Below are positions 8,224-17,834 of a stretch of 35,016 nt of DNA, in pieces. The notes beneath the pieces were generated by a model, which made no database searches, was not told the origin of the DNA, and saw only the letters and a list, made by a program, of their open reading frames with translations. Source of the stretch: Emcibacter sp. (GTDB taxonomy: Bacteria; Pseudomonadota; Alphaproteobacteria; Sphingomonadales; Emcibacteraceae); assembly GCA_026982375.1 (NCBI GenBank), contig JALSHF010000002.1:1-35016 (forward strand), read 5' to 3'. Numbering within the stretch: the first letter of the stretch is position 1; every line of letters starts with the position of its first letter. Made by a program: the position numbers and the translations under genes.

Positions 8224-10176
8224 ATGACGCATGATAATGCGCCAACTATTGACGAGTCTGTTACGGATGAATCTGGTACGGACTTTTCTGGCTTTAACAA
8301 ATTTGGCCTTGCCGAAACAATTCTGAAATCAATTGACAGAGAGGGCTTTTCCTCTCCCACAAAAATTCAGACAATGGCCATCCCGCCCTTGATGGAAGGC
8401 AATGACCTGATTGGCATCGCCCAGACAGGCGGTGGCAAGACAGCGGCCTTTTCCCTGCCAACCATTAACAGGCTTCTGGAGGGTTATGTCAAACCGCGGC
8501 AGAATATGCCAAAGGTGTTGATCCTTGCCCCCACCCGTGAACTTGCCATGCAGATTGAACAATGCATCGTGACCTTTAGCAGGGGGACTAAAATTTCCAG
8601 CCTTGTTGTTGCCGGTGGCCAGCCTTATCCGCCGCAAACCAATAAATTACGGCGCGGCGTTGATATTCTTGTGGCGACACCGGGTCGCCTGATCGACCAT
8701 ATCAATCGCAGGAATATAAAATTTGATGATACCAATATATTTATTCTTGATGAAGCAGACCGTATGTTGGACATGGGCTTTATTGATGATGTTCAGGATA
8801 TCGCAGATTCGCTGCCAGAAGGCCATCAGACGATTTTATTTTCCGCGACCATGAACCCAAAGGTGCGTAACCTGACGCGATCTTTGCTTAATGATCCCGT
8901 GAATGTGGAAATTAAACAGAAAACAGCCGTCGCCGACACGATCAGTCATAAATTGATGAATGTCAGCCGCAAGAATAAAGCCCGATTGCTGGCCCAGATA
9001 TTGTCAGGTGAAAACGTCGAAAAAGCATTGGTCTTTGCCCGCACAAAAATCGGCGCAGATCATCTTTGCGGTTTATTGCAGGATGAAGGCATTCAGTCAG
9101 ATGCCATTCACGGCGACAAGCGTCAAAGGGTACGGGAAAAAATCCTGATGAACTTCCGCCGGGGCCGGACAAAAGTATTGGTCGCGACCGATGTGGCGGC
9201 GCGGGGCATTGATGTGGACGGCATCAGCCATGTGGTAAATTTTGAACTGCCTATCGAGCCTGAAAACTATATTCACCGTGTTGGCCGGACGGGACGCGCC
9301 GGACAAAAGGGCATTGCCATATCCTTCTGTGATCCCAGCGACGTTCGTTTGCTGGTACATATTGAAAGATTGATCAAGCAGCCGATTGAAGTGGACGTCG
9401 ATCATGAATTTCATATTGATGTGAGTGCGCGCGGCAAATCAGGCGGCAATCAGGGACGCTTCTCAAAACGGCGCAGCGGCGCAAATGACCACGGCGGACG
9501 CAGGGAAGGCGGCTTTGGCAGGGGCGGCAGTGGTTTTAAACGTGAAGGCCAAAGAGTGGGCGGCTTTAAACGTGATGATCGCGCGGATTCTGCCTCCCAC
9601 CGCGATAACCGTGACAATCGCGCTAAATCTGACCGTTTCAAGCCGCGCGACAAGGCCAGTTTGGAAAACAGGTCAGAAAACAAATCAATTCATAAATTTG
9701 AGAAGAATGATTGGAAAAAAGAAGGCAAGCGTCCTGATCGTAAAGAGGGCGGCTATAACAAAGGGTCTCGCGGCGGACGTGACGGGGGCTATAAAAAACA
9801 GGATAGGCCTGTCAGGAATGATGCGCCCCGTTATGACCCATGGACGGCGGAAGCAAAAAAATATTCCGATGATCCGGTTCTTGGAAAATTAATTGGTAAG
9901 CCACCCAGAATAGATAGCAAAAAAGAGACCAAGTCTGATTTTGTTAAGGCCGGTGATAAGAAAAAATCTTTCAAGAAAAAAGACTCCAAATCATTTGCCC
10001 ATTCATTTGACCGCAAAAAAGCTGGTGGCGGCAAGAAAAAGACCGCCTCCCCAGTATCTGGCAAACGTTCCCAGAAAAGTTATAAACCCAAGGGTAAAAA
10101 TGGAACTGGCGATAAGGGCGGCACAAAGGCTTTCTCGCCAAAAAGAAAAACCTTGCGGCCCTCGCGCGCAGCCTGA
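8224..10176 (+). CDS. DEAD-box ATP-dependent RNA helicase with a long basic low-complexity C-terminal extension (RhlE-like)
   Basis: Q motif, AQTGGGKTAAF, PTRELAMQIEQ, DEADRMLDMGF, SAT and HRVGRTGRAG, followed by about 250 residues rich in K/R/G/D/S. AAAGGA lies upstream of ATG 8224. Confidence 0.93.
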   Translation: MTHDNAPTIDESVTDESGTDFSGFNKFGLAETILKSIDREGFSSPTKIQTMAIPPLMEGNDLIGIAQTGGGKTAAFSLPTINRLLEGYVKPRQNMPKVLILAPTRELAMQIEQCIVTFSRGTKISSLVVAGGQPYPPQTNKLRRGVDILVATPGRLIDHINRRNIKFDDTNIFILDEADRMLDMGFIDDVQDIADSLPEGHQTILFSATMNPKVRNLTRSLLNDPVNVEIKQKTAVADTISHKLMNVSRKNKARLLAQILSGENVEKALVFARTKIGADHLCGLLQDEGIQSDAIHGDKRQRVREKILMNFRRGRTKVLVATDVAARGIDVDGISHVVNFELPIEPENYIHRVGRTGRAGQKGIAISFCDPSDVRLLVHIERLIKQPIEVDVDHEFHIDVSARGKSGGNQGRFSKRRSGANDHGGRREGGFGRGGSGFKREGQRVGGFKRDDRADSASHRDNRDNRAKSDRFKPRDKASLENRSENKSIHKFEKNDWKKEGKRPDRKEGGYNKGSRGGRDGGYKKQDRPVRNDAPRYDPWTAEAKKYSDDPVLGKLIGKPPRIDSKKETKSDFVKAGDKKKSFKKKDSKSFAHSFDRKKAGGGKKKTASPVSGKRSQKSYKPKGKNGTGDKGGTKAFSPKRKTLRPSRAA

Positions 10177-10193
10177 TATATAAAATTTCAATT

Positions 10194-10223
10194 AAAAAGG
10201 CCCCTGATCCGGGGCCTTTTTTT
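10194..10223. terminator. Bidirectional rho-independent terminator between convergent genes
   Basis: AAAAAGGCCCC-TGATCC-GGGGCCTTTTTTT. Perfect stem with A and T tracts on either side, between the helicase gene and the convergent DUF945 gene. Confidence 0.93.
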
Positions 10224-10244
10224 ATGCGGGCTATCTTGGAATTT

Positions 10245-11738
10245 TTACATGCCGGGAATGGCGAGGGGTTTCCCGTTAATGAGCCTGATACCATCCTTTA
10301 CTTCAAGGTCAAGGCTATATTCTTCGCCATTTTGCGTAAGATACCCTTGATTGATAAAAGTTTGCAGGGCAGCTGTTGCTTGCATATTGATCATTTGATC
10401 AATTTGCTCAGGGGGCATGCTGGCCATATCCATGCCGCCAGCGGTTAATTGCTGTTTTAAACCGATCGTGGCTATGGCCTTGGCCAGTGCCGTATCAAAA
10501 GTGATATGGGACGTAACGACAAGTTTTTTATTTAAGGCGATGGGGTCAGATAATTGCGCGATATTTTCAAGTTCGCTACCATCGAAAGACAGCTTGCCGT
10601 CGCTTTTAAAAACGCCGTCATTCATTAAAAAGTCAAGGTTATTGATGATAATTTCCGGTGAGCCTTTAAGAATTTTTTCCCCGGCGCGCGCCGCAATAAT
10701 TTGTAAATTGGCCGCTGTTTGTTCGGCCGTTGGCGTTTCTCCATCCTGATTTTGATAGGAATCTTGTATAGACCTTGCATAATCTGTTATGGCCTCAAGA
10801 CTTAGATGGTTGACATTCATATCAAAAATAATATTTTTCAATTCAATATCCGGGCTGGTAAAGTCTGAAATATTGGTGGAGAAATACATGGTCAGTGCCG
10901 TTTCACTCTCTTTGTCCAAATTATATTCGCTGGTAATGTTATTAAGTGAAAATGAAATATTTTTCACGGTTTCCGAGAAATTAATATGGCCTAGATTGGT
11001 GCTGCCTTTTCCAAGCCAAAGAAGTTCATTTACCTTATGTCCATCAGCATGGCCGCTTATTTCCGTCAGGGACAGACTTCCCTCAGATGTTTGAAAGGAT
11101 AGTCCCGGAAAATAAAAGCTGGCGGTATATTCATCAATGGCAGAATTTATATTTCCCTGGAAATTCATACCCTTAAAATTCATACGGACGTGTTTTACAG
11201 TCTCATCTTCTGCTGTTTCAGAAGTGTTATCAGCTTTGAACGCAGGGACACTTGCCGTGAAATTTATATTGCCAAGATAGGAAACAGAGGAAAATATATC
11301 CAATAGGCTGATGAGGTTGTTATTTTCTTTTATGGCGTAATATTCCGGGTGATCAATATCCTGCAGGGTGCCAGACAGGGACATAAGGGCAAAATTCACG
11401 CCATTCTGAAAGGTGACGGGGCCGTGAGCTATGGTAATATCAAGAGTAAAGCCCTTCTTCAAAAATTCATAAGTATCCTTGTCAAACCCTTCCTGCTCAT
11501 CAATAGAGGCCCCAAGGATATTCAGGGTATGCTCATCAAAGCCATAAGAAATCACGGCGCGAGAGGAGAACCATCCTTGATCATAGGTTTGTATTTCGAG
11601 GATATAGCCCGGGATTTGCGATATTTCTTTGGCGAGTTCAGCGATATTTTTCTTTGCCATATTGCCGATAAAATAAGGCATAATGGCAAAAATTAATATG
11701 ACACCAACGATAAGGCTTAATATTTTTTTGTTTTTCAC
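10245..11738 (-). CDS. DUF945/YdgA-like protein with an N-terminal signal anchor
   Basis: KNKKILSLIVGVILIFAIMPYFIGNMAKKNIAELAKEISQIPGYILEIQTYDQGWFSSRAVISYGF resembles the DUF945 N-terminus. It starts with GTG preceded by GGGGGAGA. Confidence 0.78.
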   Translation of the reverse strand: MKNKKILSLIVGVILIFAIMPYFIGNMAKKNIAELAKEISQIPGYILEIQTYDQGWFSSRAVISYGFDEHTLNILGASIDEQEGFDKDTYEFLKKGFTLDITIAHGPVTFQNGVNFALMSLSGTLQDIDHPEYYAIKENNNLISLLDIFSSVSYLGNINFTASVPAFKADNTSETAEDETVKHVRMNFKGMNFQGNINSAIDEYTASFYFPGLSFQTSEGSLSLTEISGHADGHKVNELLWLGKGSTNLGHINFSETVKNISFSLNNITSEYNLDKESETALTMYFSTNISDFTSPDIELKNIIFDMNVNHLSLEAITDYARSIQDSYQNQDGETPTAEQTAANLQIIAARAGEKILKGSPEIIINNLDFLMNDGVFKSDGKLSFDGSELENIAQLSDPIALNKKLVVTSHITFDTALAKAIATIGLKQQLTAGGMDMASMPPEQIDQMINMQATAALQTFINQGYLTQNGEEYSLDLEVKDGIRLINGKPLAIPGM

Positions 11739-11868
11739 AGGATCTCCCCCAATGGTTTTTTATCAGAAAGGTAAACTATAACCTATTCTTATGATCAGTC
11801 ACTTGATATTTTGCAATATTGGCCTATCTTAATGGCTTGCAATTAATATTATTTAGGAAATATAGATT

Positions 11869-13218
11869 ATGTATGACTATGATTTTTTTGTCATTGGGGC
11901 GGGCTCTGGCGGCGTTCGGTCTAGCCGAATGGCGGCCACTTATGGCGCGAAGGTTGGATTATGCGAAGACTACCGCGTTGGCGGCACATGCGTCATCCGT
12001 GGCTGCGTACCCAAAAAGCTGTTTGTCTATGCTTCTGAATATTCTGCGCATTTTAGTGATGCGGCAGGTTTTGGCTGGTCAGAGGCGGATCATAAATTTG
12101 ACTGGCCCGCATTGATCGCCGCCAAGGATAAAGAAATTGACCGTCTGAATGGGCTTTATATTCAGAATTTAGAAAATCATTATGTGGAAATCATTCAAGC
12201 GCGCGGCAAGCTTCTGGATGCCCATACTGTCGAACTGACATCGGCGGAGGGCCGCCGAACCATCACCGCAGGAAAAATACTGATTGCGACCGGCGGCTGG
12301 CCGCAAATGCCGGATATTCCCGGCATAGAACATGCCATCACGTCAAACGAGGCCTTTCATTTGCCGGTATTGCCCAAAAAACTCGCCGTTGTGGGCGGTG
12401 GTTATATCGCCGTTGAATTTGCCGGCATCTTTAATGGTATGGGCGTGGAAACCCATCTTTTATATCGGGGCGAGCAGATATTACGGGGGTTTGACCGGGA
12501 AATTGCCGATAAATTAAACGAAGAAATGAGCAAGAAGAATATTGATGTTCGCGTTCAGACCAATGTGACAGAAATCATCAAGTCAGATGATGGTTTATCA
12601 CTCACCTTGACAGATGGCTCAACGCTATTGGTGGATTGCGTCATGTTTGCGACAGGCCGCTTGCCAAATTCCAAGAATATGGGTTTGGAAGATTTAGGCG
12701 TTGAAATGACCCCAAACGGGGCCATTATCATTGATGAAAATTACAAGAGCTCTGTGGATAATATTTTTGCCGTGGGTGACGTGACGGGCAAGATCCAGTT
12801 AACGCCTGTGGCCATTAAAGAAGGCGCCGCGCTGGCCGCAACACAATTTAATGACACGCCGACCCTGGTGGATTATGAAAATATCGCCACCGCCGTTTTC
12901 TCGCAGCCCTCAATCGGCACGGTTGGTATGAGCGAGGAAGAAGCCACCCGGAAATTCGGTCAGGATATTCAGGTTTTTCGGTCTGAATATAAATCCATGA
13001 AATTCACCCTGAGTGGCCGGCCTGAGAGATCCCTGATGAAAATGATCATTCAGAAATCGACGGATAAGGTGATAGGGGCGCATATCATCGGCCCGGATTC
13101 AGCAGAAATCATTCAGGGCATTGCCATTGCCCTGAAATGCGGCGCCACAAAAGCGCAGTTTGATTCTACGGTGGCCGTGCATCCGTCATCTGCGGAAGAA
13201 TTTGTCTTAATGAAATAA
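11869..13218 (+). CDS. gor: Glutathione-disulfide reductase
   Basis: YDFFVIGAGSGGVRSSRMAATYGAKVGLCEDYRVGGTCVIRGCVPKKLFVYASEYSAHF and C-terminal VAVHPSSAEEFVLMK. Confidence 0.93.
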   Translation: MYDYDFFVIGAGSGGVRSSRMAATYGAKVGLCEDYRVGGTCVIRGCVPKKLFVYASEYSAHFSDAAGFGWSEADHKFDWPALIAAKDKEIDRLNGLYIQNLENHYVEIIQARGKLLDAHTVELTSAEGRRTITAGKILIATGGWPQMPDIPGIEHAITSNEAFHLPVLPKKLAVVGGGYIAVEFAGIFNGMGVETHLLYRGEQILRGFDREIADKLNEEMSKKNIDVRVQTNVTEIIKSDDGLSLTLTDGSTLLVDCVMFATGRLPNSKNMGLEDLGVEMTPNGAIIIDENYKSSVDNIFAVGDVTGKIQLTPVAIKEGAALAATQFNDTPTLVDYENIATAVFSQPSIGTVGMSEEEATRKFGQDIQVFRSEYKSMKFTLSGRPERSLMKMIIQKSTDKVIGAHIIGPDSAEIIQGIAIALKCGATKAQFDSTVAVHPSSAEEFVLMK

Positions 13219-13244
13219 TATTTTATGGAAACTATGTTTTTTAG

Positions 13245-13273
13245 AAGAAAAACCCCTTTGTGGGTTGTTTTTT
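13245..13273 (+). terminator. Rho-independent terminator after gor
   Basis: AAAAACCC-ctttgt-GGGTT followed by GTTTTTT. Confidence 0.6.
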
Positions 13274-13340
13274 CTGGTCTTCCATGGCGAACATCTTTAT
13301 ATGAGGCCATAATAAAAAAATTAATATGATGGATGGAATT

Positions 13341-14717
13341 ATGAGTAAAAACTGGACGCCTGACAGCTGGAGATCAAAACCCATTAGGCAGGTTCCTGTT
13401 TATGCTGATCAGGCAGAACTGGAAAAAGTAGAAGCAGAATTGGGCAGATGTCCGCCGCTGGTGTTCGCAGGGGAAGCAAGGCGGCTGACGACTCAATTGG
13501 GCGACGTGGCAGAGGGCAAGGCTTTCTTGCTGCAAGGCGGGGACTGCGCCGAAAGTTTTGGCGAATTTCACGCGGATAATATTCGGGACACTTTTCGCGT
13601 CCTGCTTCAGATGTCTGTGGCTTTGACCTATGCGGCGGCTTGCCCCGTGGTGAAAGTAGGCCGTATTGCCGGACAGTTCGCCAAACCCCGCAGCAGTGAC
13701 TTTGAAACCATTGATGGTGTGAAATTGCCCAGTTATCGCGGCGATATCATCAATGGTATAGACTTTACGCCCGAATCTCGAATTCCAGACCCGAAACGTA
13801 TGCTTCGAGCCTACAGCCAGTCGGCATCAACTTTGAACCTGTTGCGGGCCTTTGCGCAGGGCGGCTATGCCAACTTACATAAAGTTCACCAATGGAATCT
13901 TGATTTTGTTCAGAATAACCCCGCTTCCGAACAATATACGGATCTGGCAGACCGTATTGATGAGGCGTTGGCCTTCATGAAGGCCTGCGGCATTGATGCG
14001 GGGGCGCGGGAGCTTAGCGGAACGGATTTCTATACGTCGCATGAGGCATTGCTGCTATGGTATGAAGAGGCATTGACCCGCGTTGACAGCATCACAGGCC
14101 GTTGGTACGACACATCAGGACATATGCTCTGGATTGGCGACAGGACGCGTCTTTTGGATGAGGCTCATATTGAGTTTTTATCCGGCATTGGCAATCCCCT
14201 TGGGCTCAAGGTCGGCCCGACCACAGATATGGATGAGTTGATTCGCATTATTGATAAAGTAAATCCCCAGAATGAGTCCGGAAGGGTAACATTGATTTGC
14301 CGCATGGGCGCCGATTTGCTGGAGGATAAACTCCCCCCCATTATCCGCAGAATAGAGGAAGAAGGCTGCCTGGTTGTCTGGTCATCTGATCCCATGCACG
14401 GCAATACCATAACCTCCACATCCGGTTTTAAAACCAGACCATTCGAGCAGGTTCTCGCAGAAATTCGCCGTTTCTTTCGGGTTCACCGCGCGGAAGGAAC
14501 CTATGCCGGCGGCGTGCATTTTGAAATGACGGGGCAGAATGTCACGGAATGCACAGGCGGCGCTGAGGACATCACGGATGAGACGCTTGGTGATCGTTAC
14601 CGGACTTTTTGTGATCCACGATTAAATGCCGGTCAGTCTCTTGAGCTTGCTTTTTTGATTGCGGAGAGTTTAAAAGAGGAACGTCAGGCTCTTGCAAAAT
14701 TACGTGAGCCAAAATAG
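13341..14717 (+). CDS. aroG: Class II 3-deoxy-7-phosphoheptulonate (DAHP) synthase
   Basis: [50 protein letters not shown] and [24 protein letters not shown] are class II (plant-type) DAHP synthase signatures. Confidence 0.93.
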   Translation: MSKNWTPDSWRSKPIRQVPVYADQAELEKVEAELGRCPPLVFAGEARRLTTQLGDVAEGKAFLLQGGDCAESFGEFHADNIRDTFRVLLQMSVALTYAAACPVVKVGRIAGQFAKPRSSDFETIDGVKLPSYRGDIINGIDFTPESRIPDPKRMLRAYSQSASTLNLLRAFAQGGYANLHKVHQWNLDFVQNNPASEQYTDLADRIDEALAFMKACGIDAGARELSGTDFYTSHEALLLWYEEALTRVDSITGRWYDTSGHMLWIGDRTRLLDEAHIEFLSGIGNPLGLKVGPTTDMDELIRIIDKVNPQNESGRVTLICRMGADLLEDKLPPIIRRIEEEGCLVVWSSDPMHGNTITSTSGFKTRPFEQVLAEIRRFFRVHRAEGTYAGGVHFEMTGQNVTECTGGAEDITDETLGDRYRTFCDPRLNAGQSLELAFLIAESLKEERQALAKLREPK

Positions 14718-14727
14718 TTATAAAAAT

Positions 14728-14768
14728 CCAGAGCAGTCATAAAATAAAGCTGCCCTGGTCTTTATTCC
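14728..14768 (+). terminator. Possible weak terminator hairpin after the DAHP synthase gene
   Basis: CCAGAGCAG ... CTGCCCTGG (9-nt arms with one mismatch) followed by TCTTTATT. Confidence 0.4.
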
Positions 14769-14807
14769 TGACCTGATCTTTTATGCATTTAAAGAGACTT
14801 GGGACTT

Positions 14808-16484
14808 ATGAAACAGCTAAATATTTCTCTGGCAAGCCTGAATCCGACGGTTGGTGATCTGCCCGGCAATTATGACAAGATAATCCGCGCCCGAAAGGCC
14901 GCTGAAGGCGCTGACCTGATTGTTTATAGTGAGCTATGCCTGATTGGCTATCCGCCAGAAGATATTGTGCTGAAGGGGGCTTTCCAAAAGGCGGCCATGG
15001 ACAAGCTGCTTGATCTTGCGGCGCTTACGGCAGATGGCGGCCCGGCCATGCTGATTGGATCCTGCTGGCGGGAGGGCGACCTCCTGTATAATTCGGCTAT
15101 TCTTCTGGATAATGGCAAAATTTCCGCCATAAGGCATAAGGTTGACCTGCCCAATTATGGTGTTTTTGATGAAAAGCGCGTTTTCGAAGGTGGGCCGGCC
15201 CCAAAAGTCATGGTTTTTCGCGGCGTAAAACTTGGGGTGATGACCTGCGAGGATATGTGGTCGCCGGAAATATCGGAAAGGCTGGCGGCTGGCGGAGCTG
15301 AAATACTGATTGTCCTCAATGGTTCCCCTTTCGAGCAGGGTAAATATTCTGAACGCCAAAGCCTGGGCGAAGCACGGGCAAAAGAAAATGCGTTGCCCCT
15401 GATTTATGTCAATCAGGTGGGCGGACAGGATGAGCTGGCCTTTGATGGCGGGGCTTTTGTCTTAAATAGAGCAGGTGGACTAACGGCCCGGGCGAAAAGC
15501 TGGCAGGTGGGGTTATTCCTGACAAAATGGCAACGGGAAACCCAGGGACAATCTGGCCAATGGGCCTGTACCACAGATGAAATTAATGATATTGCAGAAG
15601 GCTATGACGCCATTTATCAGGCGATGATCACCGGGCTTCGGGATTATGTTCATAAAAACCATTTCCCGGGCGTGGTTCTGGGCATGTCCGGCGGCATTGA
15701 CAGTGCGCTCAGTGCGGTCATTGCCGTTGATGCTCTTGGGGCGGAAAATGTTCACCTTGTCATGATGCCGTCAAAATATACCAGCGAGGAAAGTCTGATT
15801 GATGCGGCCATATGCGCCGAATGGCTTGGGGCGCGTATGGATAATATTCCCATAGAGCCAGCAGTGCAGGCCTTTGACGCGATGCTCGCAGGACAATTTG
15901 CCGGGACAGAAGCAGATACCACAGAAGAAAATCTGCAATCGCGAATCCGCGGCGTTACCCTCATGGCGCTGAGCAACAAGTTTGGCTATATGCTGCTGAC
16001 CACAGGAAATAAATCTGAAATGTCTGTGGGTTATGCCACACTTTACGGCGATATGTGCGGCGGCTATTCGGTTTTGAAAGACCTGTATAAGAGGGATGTT
16101 TTTGCCATCAGTGACTGGCGTAATGCGCATCACCCCCATGGTGCCTTAGGGCCAAAAGGTCAGGTCATGCCCAAAAATATCATCACAAAACCACCCACAG
16201 CGGAGCTTAAACCGGATCAAAAGGATGAGGATAGCCTGCCGCCTTATGATATTCTGGATGATATTCTGGAATGCCTGGTCGAACAAGAAATGCCGGTTAA
16301 AGATATCGTGGCCAAAGGGCATGAAATAGAAACTGTTGCCCGCATTGAACATCTGCTATACATCGCGGAGTATAAAAGACGCCAAGCCCCGCCCGGCGTT
16401 AAATTAACCCGCCGAAATTTTGGCAGGGACCGCCGTTACCCGATCACCAATGGTTTTCGTAACGCCCGATTAGAAGAGAAATGA
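14808..16484 (+). CDS. nadE: Glutamine-dependent NAD+ synthetase
   Basis: N-terminal nitrilase-type domain (YSELCLIGYPPEDIVLKGAF; VMTCEDMWSPEI) and C-terminal synthetase (GMSGGIDSALSAVIAVDALGAENVHLVMMPSKYTS; LLTTGNKSEMSVGYATLYGDMCGGYSVLKDLYK). Confidence 0.95.
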   Translation: MKQLNISLASLNPTVGDLPGNYDKIIRARKAAEGADLIVYSELCLIGYPPEDIVLKGAFQKAAMDKLLDLAALTADGGPAMLIGSCWREGDLLYNSAILLDNGKISAIRHKVDLPNYGVFDEKRVFEGGPAPKVMVFRGVKLGVMTCEDMWSPEISERLAAGGAEILIVLNGSPFEQGKYSERQSLGEARAKENALPLIYVNQVGGQDELAFDGGAFVLNRAGGLTARAKSWQVGLFLTKWQRETQGQSGQWACTTDEINDIAEGYDAIYQAMITGLRDYVHKNHFPGVVLGMSGGIDSALSAVIAVDALGAENVHLVMMPSKYTSEESLIDAAICAEWLGARMDNIPIEPAVQAFDAMLAGQFAGTEADTTEENLQSRIRGVTLMALSNKFGYMLLTTGNKSEMSVGYATLYGDMCGGYSVLKDLYKRDVFAISDWRNAHHPHGALGPKGQVMPKNIITKPPTAELKPDQKDEDSLPPYDILDDILECLVEQEMPVKDIVAKGHEIETVARIEHLLYIAEYKRRQAPPGVKLTRRNFGRDRRYPITNGFRNARLEEK

Positions 16485-16496
16485 GTATATTGCTAG

Positions 16497-17834
16497 ATGA
16501 CTAAACCCGTAAAAGTACGTTTCGCCCCAAGCCCCACTGGATTGCTTCATGTGGGGAATGTCCGTACCGCCCTTGTGAATTGGTTATTTTGCCGTAAATA
16601 TAATGGCACATTCCTTTTGCGCCTTGACGATACGGATGCAGTTCGCTCGACAGAGGCTTTTGCCGAAGCCATTGAACGCGACTTGCTATGGCTGGGGCTG
16701 GATTGGGACGAGAAGGCATGCCAGTCTGATCGCTTTGATCGCTATAATGAAGCCGTAGAGACATTAAAGGCGGATGGCCGATTATACCCTTGTTATGAAA
16801 CAGGGCAAGAACTTGATCTGAAACGTAAAGTTCAGCTGGGACAGGGCAAGCCGCCGGTTTATGACAGGGCGGGCTTGAATTTAAGCGATGGTGACATTGC
16901 CGCATTGGAAGCCGAAGGCCGCAAAGCTCATTGGCGCTTTAAACTTGACCTTCCGGCGCGGGTGGCATGGGATGATCTGGTGAAGGGGCCTTTAAGCTTT
17001 GATATGGCGGCCTTAAGTGACCCCATATTGATCCGTGAAGACGGGAGTTTTCTCTATACATTGCCCTCTGTTGTCGATGATATTGATTTTGGCATTACCC
17101 ACATCATGCGCGGCGAAGACCATGCGACCAATAGCGCGGTGCAAGCACAGTTATTTGAAGCTTTGGGCGGGCATATTCCCTTTTTTGCCCATTTCTCTTT
17201 ATTGACCGGAGCCGGCGGCGAGGGATTATCGAAACGCCTCGGTACGGCAAGTATCCAGTCATACCGCGAAGAAATGGGTCTGGAAGCCATGAGTATAAAC
17301 AGCCTGCTGTCGCGCCTTGGCTCTTCTGAGGCTATTGAACCGATGCTGTCTCTGGAACCCCTGGTCGCGGGGTTTGACTTTTCCAAATACAGCCGATCAA
17401 CGGCGAAATTTGACCCTAAGGACCTTGAAATATTAAATGCCAAAATTCTCCATAATACGGATTATGCGGCCGTTTCAGACCGGCTTGAAAATGTGGATGA
17501 GGCTCTGTGGAATATCTGCCGTAAAAATATAAATAAACTCAGCGATATCAATGAATTAAATTTGATTGTTAAAGGGCCGATTCAGCCGGTGATCACCGAT
17601 CAGGACTTTGCAAATCAAGCCGCAGACTTATTGCCTGATGCGCCGTGGGATGATGCTACGTGGAAAGTTTGGACCACGGCGGTGAAAGAAGCCACAGGAG
17701 CCAAGGGCAAGGCACTTTTCATGCCCCTGCGCCAAGCGGTAACCGGCATGGATCATGGGCCGGAGATGGGGGCATTATTGCCCCTGATTGATCCCGAGAT
17801 TGTCAAGGCACGTTTGCAGGGTAAAGCCGCATGA
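16497..17834 (+). CDS. gltX: Glutamyl-tRNA synthetase
   Basis: VRFAPSPTGLLHVGNVRTALVNWLF (HIGH-like) and GEGLSKRLGTASIQ (KMSKS-like). Confidence 0.92.
   Translation: MTKPVKVRFAPSPTGLLHVGNVRTALVNWLFCRKYNGTFLLRLDDTDAVRSTEAFAEAIERDLLWLGLDWDEKACQSDRFDRYNEAVETLKADGRLYPCYETGQELDLKRKVQLGQGKPPVYDRAGLNLSDGDIAALEAEGRKAHWRFKLDLPARVAWDDLVKGPLSFDMAALSDPILIREDGSFLYTLPSVVDDIDFGITHIMRGEDHATNSAVQAQLFEALGGHIPFFAHFSLLTGAGGEGLSKRLGTASIQSYREEMGLEAMSINSLLSRLGSSEAIEPMLSLEPLVAGFDFSKYSRSTAKFDPKDLEILNAKILHNTDYAAVSDRLENVDEALWNICRKNINKLSDINELNLIVKGPIQPVITDQDFANQAADLLPDAPWDDATWKVWTTAVKEATGAKGKALFMPLRQAVTGMDHGPEMGALLPLIDPEIVKARLQGKAA

Noticed and set aside
9425-9892. 155-aa plus-strand ORF overlapping the helicase tail in another frame
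   Set aside because: It has an alanine-rich composition expected from frame-shifted reading of the helicase's low-complexity repeats, with no separate start signal seen.
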